The notes under the pieces were generated by a model. It had not been told where the DNA came from and searched no databases. It saw only the letters and a program-made list of their open reading frames with translations. A DNA stretch of 64,000 nt from NCBI GenBank assembly GCA_028345195.1, contig JAOMCX010000006.1, forward strand, positions 1 through 64,000, read 5' to 3'. Source of the stretch: Candidatus Nitrosopelagicus sp. GTDB lineage: Archaea > Thermoproteota > Nitrososphaeria > Nitrososphaerales > Nitrosopumilaceae. Position 1 is the stretch's first letter, and every line of letters starts with the position of its first letter. Of this stretch, positions 17,129 to 25,780 are shown in pieces. The position numbers and the translations under genes are program-made.

Positions 17129-17753
17129 AAAGGGACAAGAGATAGAAGATGAAAGTATGCAGATTATTGAAAGTGAGATAGGTTCTCATCCATACAATGA
17201 AATGGAATGGCCAATTGTTAGAAGAATAATTCATTCAACTGCAGATTTTGATTTTGCTAGAGAAAATAAGCTTCTTTTTCATAAAGATGCAATTTCAAAT
17301 GGAATTAATGCATTAAAAAATGGACAGAGTATAGTTGCAGATGTAAATGGTGTTATTGGATTAATGAATAAACAAAATCCAAAAGATTTTGGAAATAGCA
17401 TGATTTGTAATATTTCAGATCCATCTTTAATGGAATCTGCAAAAAAAGCAGGAAAAACTAGAGCACAGATGTCTATGAGAGTGGCTGAAAAAGAAATTGA
17501 TGGAGGAATTGTTGTTGTAGGAAATGCCCCAACTGCACTTTTAGAAGTAATGGAAATGTTTAGAGAAGGATTGGTAAAGCCTGCATTGGTTGTTGGTATG
17601 CCAGTAGGTTTTGTTTCAGCAGTAGAATCAAAAGACGAGTTATCAAAAACAGAAATTCCATTTATAACAAATATTGGTCGTAAAGGAGGAAGTCCTTGTG
17701 CATCTGCAATAATTAATGCATTATACAAATTGTTAAGACAAGGAAATAACTAA
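17118..17753 (+). CDS. cbiC: Cobalt-precorrin-8 methylmutase CbiC
   Basis: Moves a methyl group from C11 to C12 in cobalt-precorrin-8 to form cobyrinate. The 211-residue product has the family segments RRIIHSTADFDFA (about residues 35-47, containing the catalytic His), GNAPTALLEV (about 135-144), VVGMPVGFVSAVESK and GRKGGSPCASAIINAL near the end. It overlaps cbiX by 11 nt. The stop interlocks with that of the convergent zinc-ribbon gene over CTAA (17750-17753). Confidence 0.96.
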   Translation: MQTRKGQEIEDESMQIIESEIGSHPYNEMEWPIVRRIIHSTADFDFARENKLLFHKDAISNGINALKNGQSIVADVNGVIGLMNKQNPKDFGNSMICNISDPSLMESAKKAGKTRAQMSMRVAEKEIDGGIVVVGNAPTALLEVMEMFREGLVKPALVVGMPVGFVSAVESKDELSKTEIPFITNIGRKGGSPCASAIINALYKLLRQGNN

Positions 17754-18004
17754 AATTTTTTTTTGTATTTAATTTTTTTACAGTTGTGTGGTCGACCAGT
17801 ATTTTTGTCTATTGGAATGAATTTATGATCTTCTGTTTTAAAATCCTCATCAAAGTAAATTTTTCCTCCACATCCCTTATCACAACTATTAATTTTTTGA
17901 TTTGAATAATCTGAAAATTTTATTCTTTTAGGAAGTTTATCCTTATCACAAGTAGTACAAAAGTCTCCATTCATTCTATCATTGCATTTTTCACAAAATT
18001 TCAT
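17750..18004 (-). CDS. Small zinc-ribbon protein
   Basis: 84-residue protein with two cysteine clusters: C4-x2-C7 with C16-x2-C19 (a classic zinc ribbon) and C41-x3-C45 with H73/C75, which could bind a second metal. The rest is very basic, ending KKIKYKKKF, so nucleic-acid binding is plausible but not shown. It lies 5 nt downstream of aglB on the minus strand and may share its transcript. I do not recognise the specific family. Confidence 0.7.
   Translation of the reverse strand: MKFCEKCNDRMNGDFCTTCDKDKLPKRIKFSDYSNQKINSCDKGCGGKIYFDEDFKTEDHKFIPIDKNTGRPHNCKKIKYKKKF
17756..17764 (+). terminator. T9 tract just after cbiC, probable U-rich terminator
   Basis: A run of nine T begins 3 nt after the cbiC stop, the form of a U-tract archaeal terminator. 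The same bases are the Lys codons at the C terminus of the convergent zinc-ribbon gene, so the signal lies inside coding DNA. Confidence 0.5.
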
Positions 18005-18009
18005 AATTT

Positions 18010-20289
18010 TTAAGAATTGTAATCATGATTGATCTTATAAATTAAAACTGCAGACATAGCCCCTCCTTGTTGATTGTAAAAACTAGGCGAGGCATATACT
18101 AGATAAAATGGATCATTTTCAGGATCTTTTAATTTTAAGTCATGAACATAAACAGGGATTAAGCCACTTTGGTATTCATTGAATGTTCTACCAGTATTAG
18201 GTTCTACATACTTGAAGATTGAAAATGGCATTAATTGCCCTAGTGTTGAATTTTTCATGAAATAATTAGTAGGGGTTATGTTATCATCTTGAATAAATTT
18301 AGAAACTTGATGATTTGAAATTGCGGCATACCATGTTTTTTTACTTTCATCACCACCATGTTCAAGTGTGTATAATGGTGCATTAGAATTTTCTACGAAA
18401 AATCTTTCACCAGCAACATAGATTAGCAAATAATCAGCATCCATGCCTTTTGTAATAGGATTACAACTTTGTTCCACTATGTTTAATGTTTGAGCTTCAT
18501 TTTTGAAAATTTGTTCACAAGATTTACCATATTTTTCTAAATAATTTTTATTAAATTCAGATTCCAACTGTCCTCCAAATTTTAATATATTTTCATTTCC
18601 AAGATAAGGAGAAATATCTTGAGTATAATCAGAACTAAGAATATGCCAAGAGTTTTCAGGAGTGGTGATCAATGCGTAACCCATTTTTTTGATCTGCCAA
18701 TCAATCAATGTTGAATTATCAACTAAAGTGGTACGTTCACTTAGTGTAGTTATCCAATATCCATAATCCCACCAAGATGCAATCACTGCATCTTCAGAAG
18801 TATTTTGTTTTAACCATAGTGTTGCATCTATCCAATCATTGGATGCGAAATAAGTAAAATTTGAACCACCACTCAGTATAGACGGTGCAAAGTCAGCCCA
18901 ACCTAACCAAGTATTGCCTTCAGGCATAGTTAAAGGAATAATGAATAAAATAATTATTACGGCTGGAAAGATTATTTTAGTGAAATTTTGTTTATTCTGT
19001 TCAAATATTTTCTGTGTTAAGATAGTTAGTCCAATAGAACCTAGAATTATAATTGCAACTGATGCAAATAATTCTAATCTAATAAACGCAGAACTAACAT
19101 AAATTGCAATAATACTAGTTAATATAGCAAAAACTCTCATGTCAGTTTTTAGATTAATCGTTTTTTTAGAGAAAAGAAACCACATTCCAATTGTTGCAAA
19201 TATAAGAAAAACCGATAAAAATGTAAACGATAATGTTAAACTGGTAGTCATATGTTCTGCAACAGAATCAGTTAATGTGTCCTGAGTAGTTAAGAAAGGA
19301 TTTAGAGCGTTAAGGTATCTAAAGGAGGGTAATGGAATTAGTCCAGAACTAGATATTCCTATACCCGATACAACAAATGAGATTAAAACAAAAATACAAT
19401 TACGAATTTTCGTACGTTCACTACTAAACTTCATTATAATTCCAGAAATTATTATGAAGATTGTTGGTAGTAAAATTGCCACACCGGCATAGCCAATTAT
19501 GAATGTAGAAGTTCTTTCAAAAATTAAAGAAAATAGTATTAGTGAAATTGAAAATGCAGGAGCAGCCCACATTATGAAATTATCTTTATTCTTAAGAAAT
19601 GGCAATGCAAAATAAAATAGTACAATAGGCATCACAAATAATAAAATTCCACCCCATGCGGAAAGTCCAAGCGATAAAAATAATCCTGCTGCAATTAATT
19701 TAATTAAAGAGATTTTACCTTTATTGAATTTTAATCCTGAAACAAAAAGGTACATTGCTAAAAATGCAAAGAATAGTCCTAGAGGTTCGGATTTAAACCA
19801 ACCAATTAAGCCTCGAGTAAAAATTGGAAGAGATACTGAAAAAATTAATGCGGCAAATAATCCAGCAGTCGTACCACCTAAAACACGAACAAATGCAAAG
19901 ACCACAAGTGCAGTTAAAGAACCAAATACCAAAGGCAAAAGTATTGTAAAATCATAAACAGAGGAACCAAAATTAAAGATTGGATAAAGTGATGCGGCAG
20001 TAACATGAAGTGTAACTTGTGAAGTTTCAGATACATTTCTACCAAATGGATGCCAACTTTTTTCGTCTATCCAGTTAAAGTATGCATCAGTTCCATTATC
20101 TAAAATATATTCAGTTGCACGAAAATTAAAGAATGGATCAAATTCAAATAATTCAAAACCATACGATGCAGGAGTAGAACGAATCGTCATTGAAATTGAT
20201 ACAGATAATGCTAATACTCCAATTACAAGTAAATGTTGTAATCTAAAATCAAAATTTCCTACTGAAAATAATTTCTGATTGGATACCAT
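18010..20289 (-). CDS. aglB: Oligosaccharyltransferase AglB (STT3)
   Basis: Membrane enzyme that transfers a lipid-linked glycan to Asn in N-x-S/T sequons of exported proteins. The 759-residue product has a long N-terminal membrane region of roughly a dozen spans, an early acidic motif in EFDPFFNFRATEYI (near residue 50), and the catalytic/sequon-binding WWDYGYW near residues 503-509 at the start of the soluble C-terminal domain. This implies N-glycosylated surface (S-layer) proteins. It is upstream of the zinc-ribbon gene by 5 nt and downstream of the PEBP gene by 40 nt. Confidence 0.95.
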   Translation of the reverse strand: MVSNQKLFSVGNFDFRLQHLLVIGVLALSVSISMTIRSTPASYGFELFEFDPFFNFRATEYILDNGTDAYFNWIDEKSWHPFGRNVSETSQVTLHVTAASLYPIFNFGSSVYDFTILLPLVFGSLTALVVFAFVRVLGGTTAGLFAALIFSVSLPIFTRGLIGWFKSEPLGLFFAFLAMYLFVSGLKFNKGKISLIKLIAAGLFLSLGLSAWGGILLFVMPIVLFYFALPFLKNKDNFIMWAAPAFSISLILFSLIFERTSTFIIGYAGVAILLPTIFIIISGIIMKFSSERTKIRNCIFVLISFVVSGIGISSSGLIPLPSFRYLNALNPFLTTQDTLTDSVAEHMTTSLTLSFTFLSVFLIFATIGMWFLFSKKTINLKTDMRVFAILTSIIAIYVSSAFIRLELFASVAIIILGSIGLTILTQKIFEQNKQNFTKIIFPAVIIILFIIPLTMPEGNTWLGWADFAPSILSGGSNFTYFASNDWIDATLWLKQNTSEDAVIASWWDYGYWITTLSERTTLVDNSTLIDWQIKKMGYALITTPENSWHILSSDYTQDISPYLGNENILKFGGQLESEFNKNYLEKYGKSCEQIFKNEAQTLNIVEQSCNPITKGMDADYLLIYVAGERFFVENSNAPLYTLEHGGDESKKTWYAAISNHQVSKFIQDDNITPTNYFMKNSTLGQLMPFSIFKYVEPNTGRTFNEYQSGLIPVYVHDLKLKDPENDPFYLVYASPSFYNQQGGAMSAVLIYKINHDYNS

Positions 20290-20329
20290 AATTCAATTCA
20301 ATTTTGATAGTTATTTACAGTTTATTGCA

Positions 20330-20755
20330 CTATGGTGCAAAAGTACCAGTTAGTTTGGCTTCTGCAAGAATGTGACCTTTCATTGCATCTTCTAATTCCT
20401 GTTTTGAAAAACCTTCTTTGAGTTCTAATTCTGTATCTAATGCATATGCTTTGAAAATGTAAGTATGTTTTCCGTCTGGAGGAGCAGGTCCACCGTAACC
20501 AATTTCACCAAAATCTGTTTTACCTTCTATCGGAGATACTTCAGTTAGATTATGATATTGTAACCAATGTAACCAAACTTTTCCTACAGCACCCATTGCA
20601 TCCGGATCATCCATGATTAATGCTAATGTAGTGGTACTAGGTGGTGGACGATTAAATGAGATATTTGGTTCTTCATTTTTAAATTTATAACCAAATTTTT
20701 CAGGTATTGCATCTCCATCATCAAAATCAGAACAGACAATAGAGAATTCAGACAT
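20330..20755 (-). CDS. PEBP family protein (YbhB/YbcL type)
   Basis: Member of the phosphatidylethanolamine-binding/RKIP superfamily. The 141-residue product shows the two anion-pocket motifs: LIMDDPDAMG followed by WLHWLQYH (about residues 46-68), and GYGGPAPPDGKHTY (about 88-101). Bacterial and archaeal YbhB-like proteins have no settled function; ligand binding or kinase/protease modulation is suggested for relatives. There is no signal peptide, so it is probably cytosolic. It lies between the PIN/aIF2-gamma genes and aglB on the same strand. Confidence 0.9.
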   Translation of the reverse strand: MSEFSIVCSDFDDGDAIPEKFGYKFKNEEPNISFNRPPPSTTTLALIMDDPDAMGAVGKVWLHWLQYHNLTEVSPIEGKTDFGEIGYGGPAPPDGKHTYIFKAYALDTELELKEGFSKQELEDAMKGHILAEAKLTGTFAP

Positions 20756-20789
20756 ATTTTATAAAATATTATTTTTAAAATAAAGTTTT

Positions 20790-21158
20790 CTAGTTCTCAA
20801 GAACAATCTTATCATTGTGAATAGATAAAATTGAACTTCTTGATTGTTTTATCTTATTTTTCAGTTCTCTATCCATTGTAGCAACAATACTTCTATTTTC
20901 TTTTATGAAATTAAGAATTGCTACATCGGCATTACTGCCATCAATATCATTTATTTTAAAATTTTTAATGAAATCTAAGGTTTGTTCTGAAATAATTTTC
21001 TTATCGGGATCTCCAGCAAGATGTTCTAATTCTTTTTTTACAATTTTAGGAACAATGAATGATAATGTACCAATTTCAGTCTCTATAGAATCAATATTTT
21101 TTATTCTATGAGTGGCTAAATGAATTAAAAAACTAGTATCAGCGATTACTTTAACCAA
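20790..21158 (-). CDS. PIN-domain RNase-like protein next to aIF2-gamma
   Basis: 122-residue PIN-domain protein with the acidic tetrad visible as D7 (IADTSFL), E43 (KKELEHL), D78 (SNADVA) and D96 (ATMDREL). These residues bind Mg/Mn in PIN nucleases. It resembles the Fcf1/VapC9-like stand-alone archaeal PIN proteins rather than a toxin: no antitoxin gene is next to it, and its start overlaps the end of the aIF2-gamma gene by 8 nt. Coupling to a translation initiation factor supports a role in RNA processing or ribosome maturation, by inference. Confidence 0.87.
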   Translation of the reverse strand: MVKVIADTSFLIHLATHRIKNIDSIETEIGTLSFIVPKIVKKELEHLAGDPDKKIISEQTLDFIKNFKINDIDGSNADVAILNFIKENRSIVATMDRELKNKIKQSRSSILSIHNDKIVLEN

Positions 21159-22413
21159 TTATTCCAGCACCGATTAATCTCCATCTATCAGCGATTCGTC
21201 TACTAATTGCAACATTACTTTTCTCAAACAAACATGCAGGACGTCTTAATGTTACTTCAATGTCAGTTCCTTTAACTTTGGTAACTTTTCCTGGAATTGG
21301 AGCAGTACCAATGTTTAGTCTCAGCATCTCACCCATATTGATAGGAGCGATTTTTTCATTACCTGTAGAACCAACTGCAGAATCAAATAAACTAACTTTT
21401 AATTTTGCAGTATCAGAATTTTCTGGTAATGAATCCGGTTTACCAATTACAGAACCAATGAACGAATCACCACGTGTTAGATTTGGATCAAGTTTAGTTC
21501 CAATTGCAACTAGACCACCAGGTTTTACATTATCAACAGTCCCTGCTCCAGTTCCCAAAGAAACAATTTCAGTAATTAGTGGTTCATAATTTTTTTTCTT
21601 TTCATTTAGTAATCCAGGTTTAATTTCAATTTCATCTCCAATGTTAAATTGACCTTCAGTTAAACTTCCTCCAATAACTCCACCTTTGATATTTGCAATT
21701 TTTGAGCCAGGCTTGTTAATATCAAATGAGCGTAAAACATGCATTACAGGAGATTTTTTTACATCATGTTCTGGTGTTTTGATTTCAGTTTCAATTGAAT
21801 AAATGAGTGCATCCAAATTTAGATTGGATTGTGCAGATACAGGAATTACAGGAGATTTTGCTGCATTGGTTCCTTTGATGAATTTTGAAATATCAGAATA
21901 ATTACCCATTGCTTCTTTGTATGTGATTAGATCTACCTTATTTTGAACTACAACGATTTGTTTAATTCCTAATGTTTGAAGTGCTAATAGATGTTCTTTA
22001 CTTTGCATTTGTGGAACCTTTTCATTTGCGGCTACCAAGAGTATAGCACCATCCATTAATGCAGAACCAGATAACATGTTCGCCATCAAACTTTCATGTC
22101 CAGGACTATCAACAAAACTTACTACCCTACTTAGTTCTCCCTCCTGTTTACAGTTTGGACATTTAGGTGATGTAGAATAATTTGTTGGAGGTTCACAATC
22201 AGGACATTTGTAAAATGCTGCATCAGAATAACCAACTCGAATTGTAATTCCTCTCTTCAATTCTTGGCTGTGGACACTGGTCCATTTACCTGTTAATGCC
22301 TGAATCAAAGTGGTTTTACCATGATCTACATGACCTGCAGTACCAATGTTTACACACGGTTGATTGCCATATTTTTTTACATACGAGTCAGGAAGTGAAT
22401 CTTTCCAATGCAT
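21151..22413 (-). CDS. Translation initiation factor aIF2 subunit gamma
   Basis: GTPase subunit that carries initiator Met-tRNA to the small ribosomal subunit. The 420-residue product has G1 GTAGHVDHGKTT (residues about 25-36), a zinc knuckle CPDC...CPNC (about 68-91), G3 DSPGHE (about 102-107), NKVD (about 157-160) and SAQS. Domains II and III follow to the C terminus. Length is normal. The ATG at 22413 is upstream of GTP-loop residues conserved in the family. It overlaps the PIN gene by 8 nt, an arrangement I associate with archaeal genomes. Confidence 0.96.
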   Translation of the reverse strand: MHWKDSLPDSYVKKYGNQPCVNIGTAGHVDHGKTTLIQALTGKWTSVHSQELKRGITIRVGYSDAAFYKCPDCEPPTNYSTSPKCPNCKQEGELSRVVSFVDSPGHESLMANMLSGSALMDGAILLVAANEKVPQMQSKEHLLALQTLGIKQIVVVQNKVDLITYKEAMGNYSDISKFIKGTNAAKSPVIPVSAQSNLNLDALIYSIETEIKTPEHDVKKSPVMHVLRSFDINKPGSKIANIKGGVIGGSLTEGQFNIGDEIEIKPGLLNEKKKNYEPLITEIVSLGTGAGTVDNVKPGGLVAIGTKLDPNLTRGDSFIGSVIGKPDSLPENSDTAKLKVSLFDSAVGSTGNEKIAPINMGEMLRLNIGTAPIPGKVTKVKGTDIEVTLRRPACLFEKSNVAISRRIADRWRLIGAGIIG

Positions 22414-22461
22414 AGTAAAATTACAAATCGAGAGTATGTTAATTTATGCATTAAATTTGAG

Positions 22462-23778
22462 TTATGCAGATTTTTTACTAATCATTGGCAATTTGCCTTT
22501 CTTGTACAGAATTGCAATAATTGCAACAATAATGATTATTCCAGCAATTGCACCCATTGGTGAATCTCCCTCTTCAGTATCTAACATAGATAATGCAGAA
22601 ACATCAATTGTGGTATCATATGATAAAATGTGCTCTTCTCTCATAGAATCTTTGTATCTAACTTCAATTGTAATGTCATGTTTACCATCTAATGATACAC
22701 CATCAAAATCAATTGGAATGTTAAATGGAACAGGACTGTCAGGTTCTATTTCATCAATATATTGCGTAGATTCTATAATGTTAGAGTCTCCTCTTGGTTT
22801 TAGAGTAACAAATCCAAATAATCCATCACTATTTCCTTCATTTAGAATTTCACCAATTACTGTTTGTTTTCCAGATAAATCAATTACTTTAACACCATAG
22901 ATTGATGGGTCAACTAATCCATTAATGTAAAAGTCAGTTACCCTGGTAACAGTTTCTAATTCACCATGAGCATCATAGTATGAAATTGTCATAGGAAGAT
23001 GTAATGGTTCATTTTTGATTGTTTCAGGAACAAATACTTTCAATGAAAATGTTACAGAAGATTGTGGTTTTATTGTTCCAACATCCCAATGTGTTTGATC
23101 AAAAATTACATTTTCTAGATTAGTAACAGAAGATGAAGTAGATGCAACAGAAGTTTGATCATTTTGCAAAACAATATCCACATTGTTTAATGGTGCACTA
23201 CCAGCGTTTGAAATCTCAATTACTACATTATTGTTTATGATAGAAGTGAGAGGACCAGATATTGGTCTTAAGTTAACTATACTATCGCCAGTAAGTTTGA
23301 ATGTAAAGGGAAAATTCTCACTTCTTTCACCAGATTCTCTTAATCTTGAAAATGTAAGGTCAATGGTTCCAGAATAATCTTTGATAGGTGCTAGTTCAGA
23401 AACATCTACAAAAAATGTTAGAGCAAATGTATTACCTGCGGATGCTTTTTGATCATTATCAGCCATCATAGCTACACCTCTTCCACTTGGAGATTGATAT
23501 GGTGCAGGAAGAGAAAGTTTTCCTTTGATTCCAGTAATATCTTGTGTTCCTACATTACTCATTATTACAGTAAATGGAACATTTTTGTCTCCAGGTGCAA
23601 CTTCAATTTTATTCCCTTCAGTTCCAAAATATGCATCTAAGAATTTTATACTAATTACAAAGTCTCGTAACACACCTAGAGGCACATCAGCAGGTCCAAG
23701 TCTAGCATCTCCAAATGATAATGGAGTAAGTGAGCTTACCATTAAAAATGCTAGAAAAACTATAACGAATTTTTTCAT
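22462..23778 (-). CDS. Secreted, membrane-anchored beta-sandwich protein (CARDB/S-layer-like)
   Basis: 438-residue exported protein: signal peptide (residues about 1-23, ending SLTPLSFGDA), then several Ig-like/CARDB modules (repeated 'N.G....V...L.LP' strands near 65-105, 170-215 and 300-340), then one C-terminal span (about 412-428) and a short basic tail. This is the COG1361-type layout of archaeal cell-surface proteins. Its 5' end overlaps the ABC ATPase gene by 4 nt, so it is part of the ABC/permease operon and may be the extracytoplasmic partner of that exporter, like the periplasmic adaptor in MacAB systems (an inference). Confidence 0.75.
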   Translation of the reverse strand: MKKFVIVFLAFLMVSSLTPLSFGDARLGPADVPLGVLRDFVISIKFLDAYFGTEGNKIEVAPGDKNVPFTVIMSNVGTQDITGIKGKLSLPAPYQSPSGRGVAMMADNDQKASAGNTFALTFFVDVSELAPIKDYSGTIDLTFSRLRESGERSENFPFTFKLTGDSIVNLRPISGPLTSIINNNVVIEISNAGSAPLNNVDIVLQNDQTSVASTSSSVTNLENVIFDQTHWDVGTIKPQSSVTFSLKVFVPETIKNEPLHLPMTISYYDAHGELETVTRVTDFYINGLVDPSIYGVKVIDLSGKQTVIGEILNEGNSDGLFGFVTLKPRGDSNIIESTQYIDEIEPDSPVPFNIPIDFDGVSLDGKHDITIEVRYKDSMREEHILSYDTTIDVSALSMLDTEEGDSPMGAIAGIIIIVAIIAILYKKGKLPMISKKSA

Positions 23779-24476
23779 ACCGTAATCTCCATTGTGTTTT
23801 CTTCTTCATACGATTTACCATCTTTGATTGTAATTATCCTATCAACATCTGGGAATTGATGTTTATCGTGTGTAACAATAATGAATGTTTGATTTAATTC
23901 CTTAGCCATTGTTTTTGCTAGTTTTACAACTTTTCCTGCAGTAACTGAATCTAGATTTCCTGTTGGTTCGTCAGCTAAAACCACAGTTGGACGATTAACC
24001 AATCCTCTGGCAATTGCGGCTCTTTGTGCTTGACCACCAGAAATTTTGTTTGAACGTTTGTTAATTTGATCCTCTAATCCAACTTTAATCAATAAATCAG
24101 TTGCATTTTGGCGAATATCCTCAGAGCTTCCTTGAATTTGCTGTGGCAACATTACATTTTCTAAGACTGTTAAATCTGGTAACAAATTTGCGAATTGAAA
24201 TACAAATCCTAGTTTTTCATTTCTATATTGTGAGACTTGTCCATCTTTTAGAGTAGTCGTTTCTTTTCCGTCTAAGATTACTTTTCCAAGTGTTGGTTTA
24301 TCTAATAATCCAATCATGTTTAGTAATGTAGATTTTCCAGAACCTGAACTTCCCACTATTAGAACAAATTCGCCACGTTTAATTTTAAATGAAACATCAT
24401 CTAATGCCTTTACTTGTGTATCACCTTCTCCAAAAATTCTTGAAACATTTTGCAGCTCTAAAACAATATCAGACAT
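23775..24476 (-). CDS. ABC transporter ATP-binding protein, LolD/MacB family
   Basis: 233-residue ATPase with Walker A GSSGSGKST (about residues 42-50), Q-loop FQFANLLPDLT, signature KISGGQAQRAAIARGLV (about 143-159), Walker B VVLADEPTGNLDS and H-loop VTHD. The LADEPTGNLD form marks the MacB/LolD/FtsE group, which pairs with FtsX-type permeases and usually drives mechanotransmission or lipoprotein/peptide export. It lies between the FtsX-like permease (8-nt overlap) and the secreted beta-sandwich protein (4-nt overlap). Confidence 0.94.
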   Translation of the reverse strand: MSDIVLELQNVSRIFGEGDTQVKALDDVSFKIKRGEFVLIVGSSGSGKSTLLNMIGLLDKPTLGKVILDGKETTTLKDGQVSQYRNEKLGFVFQFANLLPDLTVLENVMLPQQIQGSSEDIRQNATDLLIKVGLEDQINKRSNKISGGQAQRAAIARGLVNRPTVVLADEPTGNLDSVTAGKVVKLAKTMAKELNQTFIIVTHDKHQFPDVDRIITIKDGKSYEEENTMEITV

Positions 24477-25665
24477 TTCTCATCGCCTCCACTGGTTGTA
24501 GTTTAGTCGCTCTATAAGAGGGATATATTGCTGCAAGAATTGCTAAGAAGAAAGCTAAGAGTGCGGTTTCTGCAATTTTTGACCAGTTATAGTTTACCTC
24601 AAGCGCTAAACTTCCTTGAAATTGCATATTGGTTTCTTTTGCATATGTTGTATATGCTAAACCAATTCCAGTTCCAGCACCTGCACCAATTGCGCCAATA
24701 ATCATTCCTTGTAAAATAAATACCATTAAGATATCTTTTCGTTTTGCACCAATTGCTCGCATAACACCAATTTCCCTAGTCTTACTGTTTACAAGCATCA
24801 TTTGTATAGTAACAATTGCAAATGCAGAGGACCCCATTCCAAAGTAACCAATTAAATTAATCATTGCAATTCCAGAGCGAAATCCTTTAAGTGTTGCCTC
24901 AGCTGCTTCTTCAATTGTTTGTGCTTTTAGATCATCATTTGCATATGCAGCTAAGAACTGTTTTCTAATTTCTAGTGCAGCCTCTGGATTTTTTTCATTT
25001 AGTTTTACAAAGATTGAATTTGATTCATTAGGCCTATCAACTAAACTTCGTAAAGTATCAATATGAACAATGACGCTTGTATCAAATCCTTGACCTCCAG
25101 CAGTTTTTGAAATTCCAGTAACAACAAATCTTTTTGAATTTTCTTCTCCACCTTGATTTGTCATAATTAATTTGAGATTATCACCAACTCTTACGCCACC
25201 TAAATCTTCTGCAACTGTTTCACCAACTACAATTGAATTTCTAGCATAGACATACTGACCATCACTAATTGTTGTATGAATTTTTGATGCTTGTATATCA
25301 GATACAGGTTCTACACCAACTACGGGAACATCGTATTCTTCGTGAAATTCTCCCATGCTTCTAAATTCTATATCGGCACTGCCCGAAAGCCGGGGCGTCG
25401 CGGACTGCACAAGTGGTACTCTTTCAAACCAGTTTGTGTAAACTACATGAGATCTTTCAATAGTTGCTTCTTCTTCATGGCTTACAAAAATATCTCCAAA
25501 TCTATAATCAGTCATATCACGAATTATTGCATCATAAATTCCCTGAAAAATTACAAAGTTAACATGAATTACCAAAATTCCAATTGACACGGCAAGTACC
25601 GCGCCAATCAAACTACCTCTCTTGTTTGCAAGCATTCTAGCTGCTAGGTTTACTCGATAATCCAT
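24469..25665 (-). CDS. FtsX/MacB-type ABC permease
   Basis: 398-residue permease with the MacB layout: one N-terminal span (about residues 18-40, starting LIGAVLAVSIGIL), a large extracytoplasmic domain (about 45-255), then three C-terminal spans with the FtsX signature KTREIGVMRAIGAKRKDI (about 295-312) before the third. The frame stays open upstream to 25788, but I chose the ATG at 25665: it gives MDYRVNLAARML, fitting the cytoplasmic lead-in of the family, and a strong TATA element lies 25 nt upstream. It overlaps the ATPase gene by 8 nt. Confidence 0.9.
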   Translation of the reverse strand: MDYRVNLAARMLANKRGSLIGAVLAVSIGILVIHVNFVIFQGIYDAIIRDMTDYRFGDIFVSHEEEATIERSHVVYTNWFERVPLVQSATPRLSGSADIEFRSMGEFHEEYDVPVVGVEPVSDIQASKIHTTISDGQYVYARNSIVVGETVAEDLGGVRVGDNLKLIMTNQGGEENSKRFVVTGISKTAGGQGFDTSVIVHIDTLRSLVDRPNESNSIFVKLNEKNPEAALEIRKQFLAAYANDDLKAQTIEEAAEATLKGFRSGIAMINLIGYFGMGSSAFAIVTIQMMLVNSKTREIGVMRAIGAKRKDILMVFILQGMIIGAIGAGAGTGIGLAYTTYAKETNMQFQGSLALEVNYNWSKIAETALLAFFLAILAAIYPSYRATKLQPVEAMRNV

Positions 25666-25684
25666 AACATGTATAGAAATGTCG

Positions 25685-25695
25685 AATATATAATA
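25685..25695 (-). promoter_or_regulatory. TATA box for the MacB-like operon (leaderless start)
   Basis: On the minus strand the element reads TATTATATATT, centred near 25690. The ATG at 25665 lies 25 nt downstream, the spacing expected for a leaderless archaeal transcript. This is the main reason for preferring the short permease start. Confidence 0.6.
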
Positions 25696-25780
25696 CTGAT
25701 CAAGTATAGTGCTAACATTTAGGACATAATCAAGTAAAATGGTAAGATTAATTAGATAAATATACAATTTACTTTGCATA

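Noticed and set aside
20790-21158. PIN protein as a VapC toxin
   Set aside because: No antitoxin gene is next to it and it overlaps aIF2-gamma, so a housekeeping RNA-processing role is more likely.
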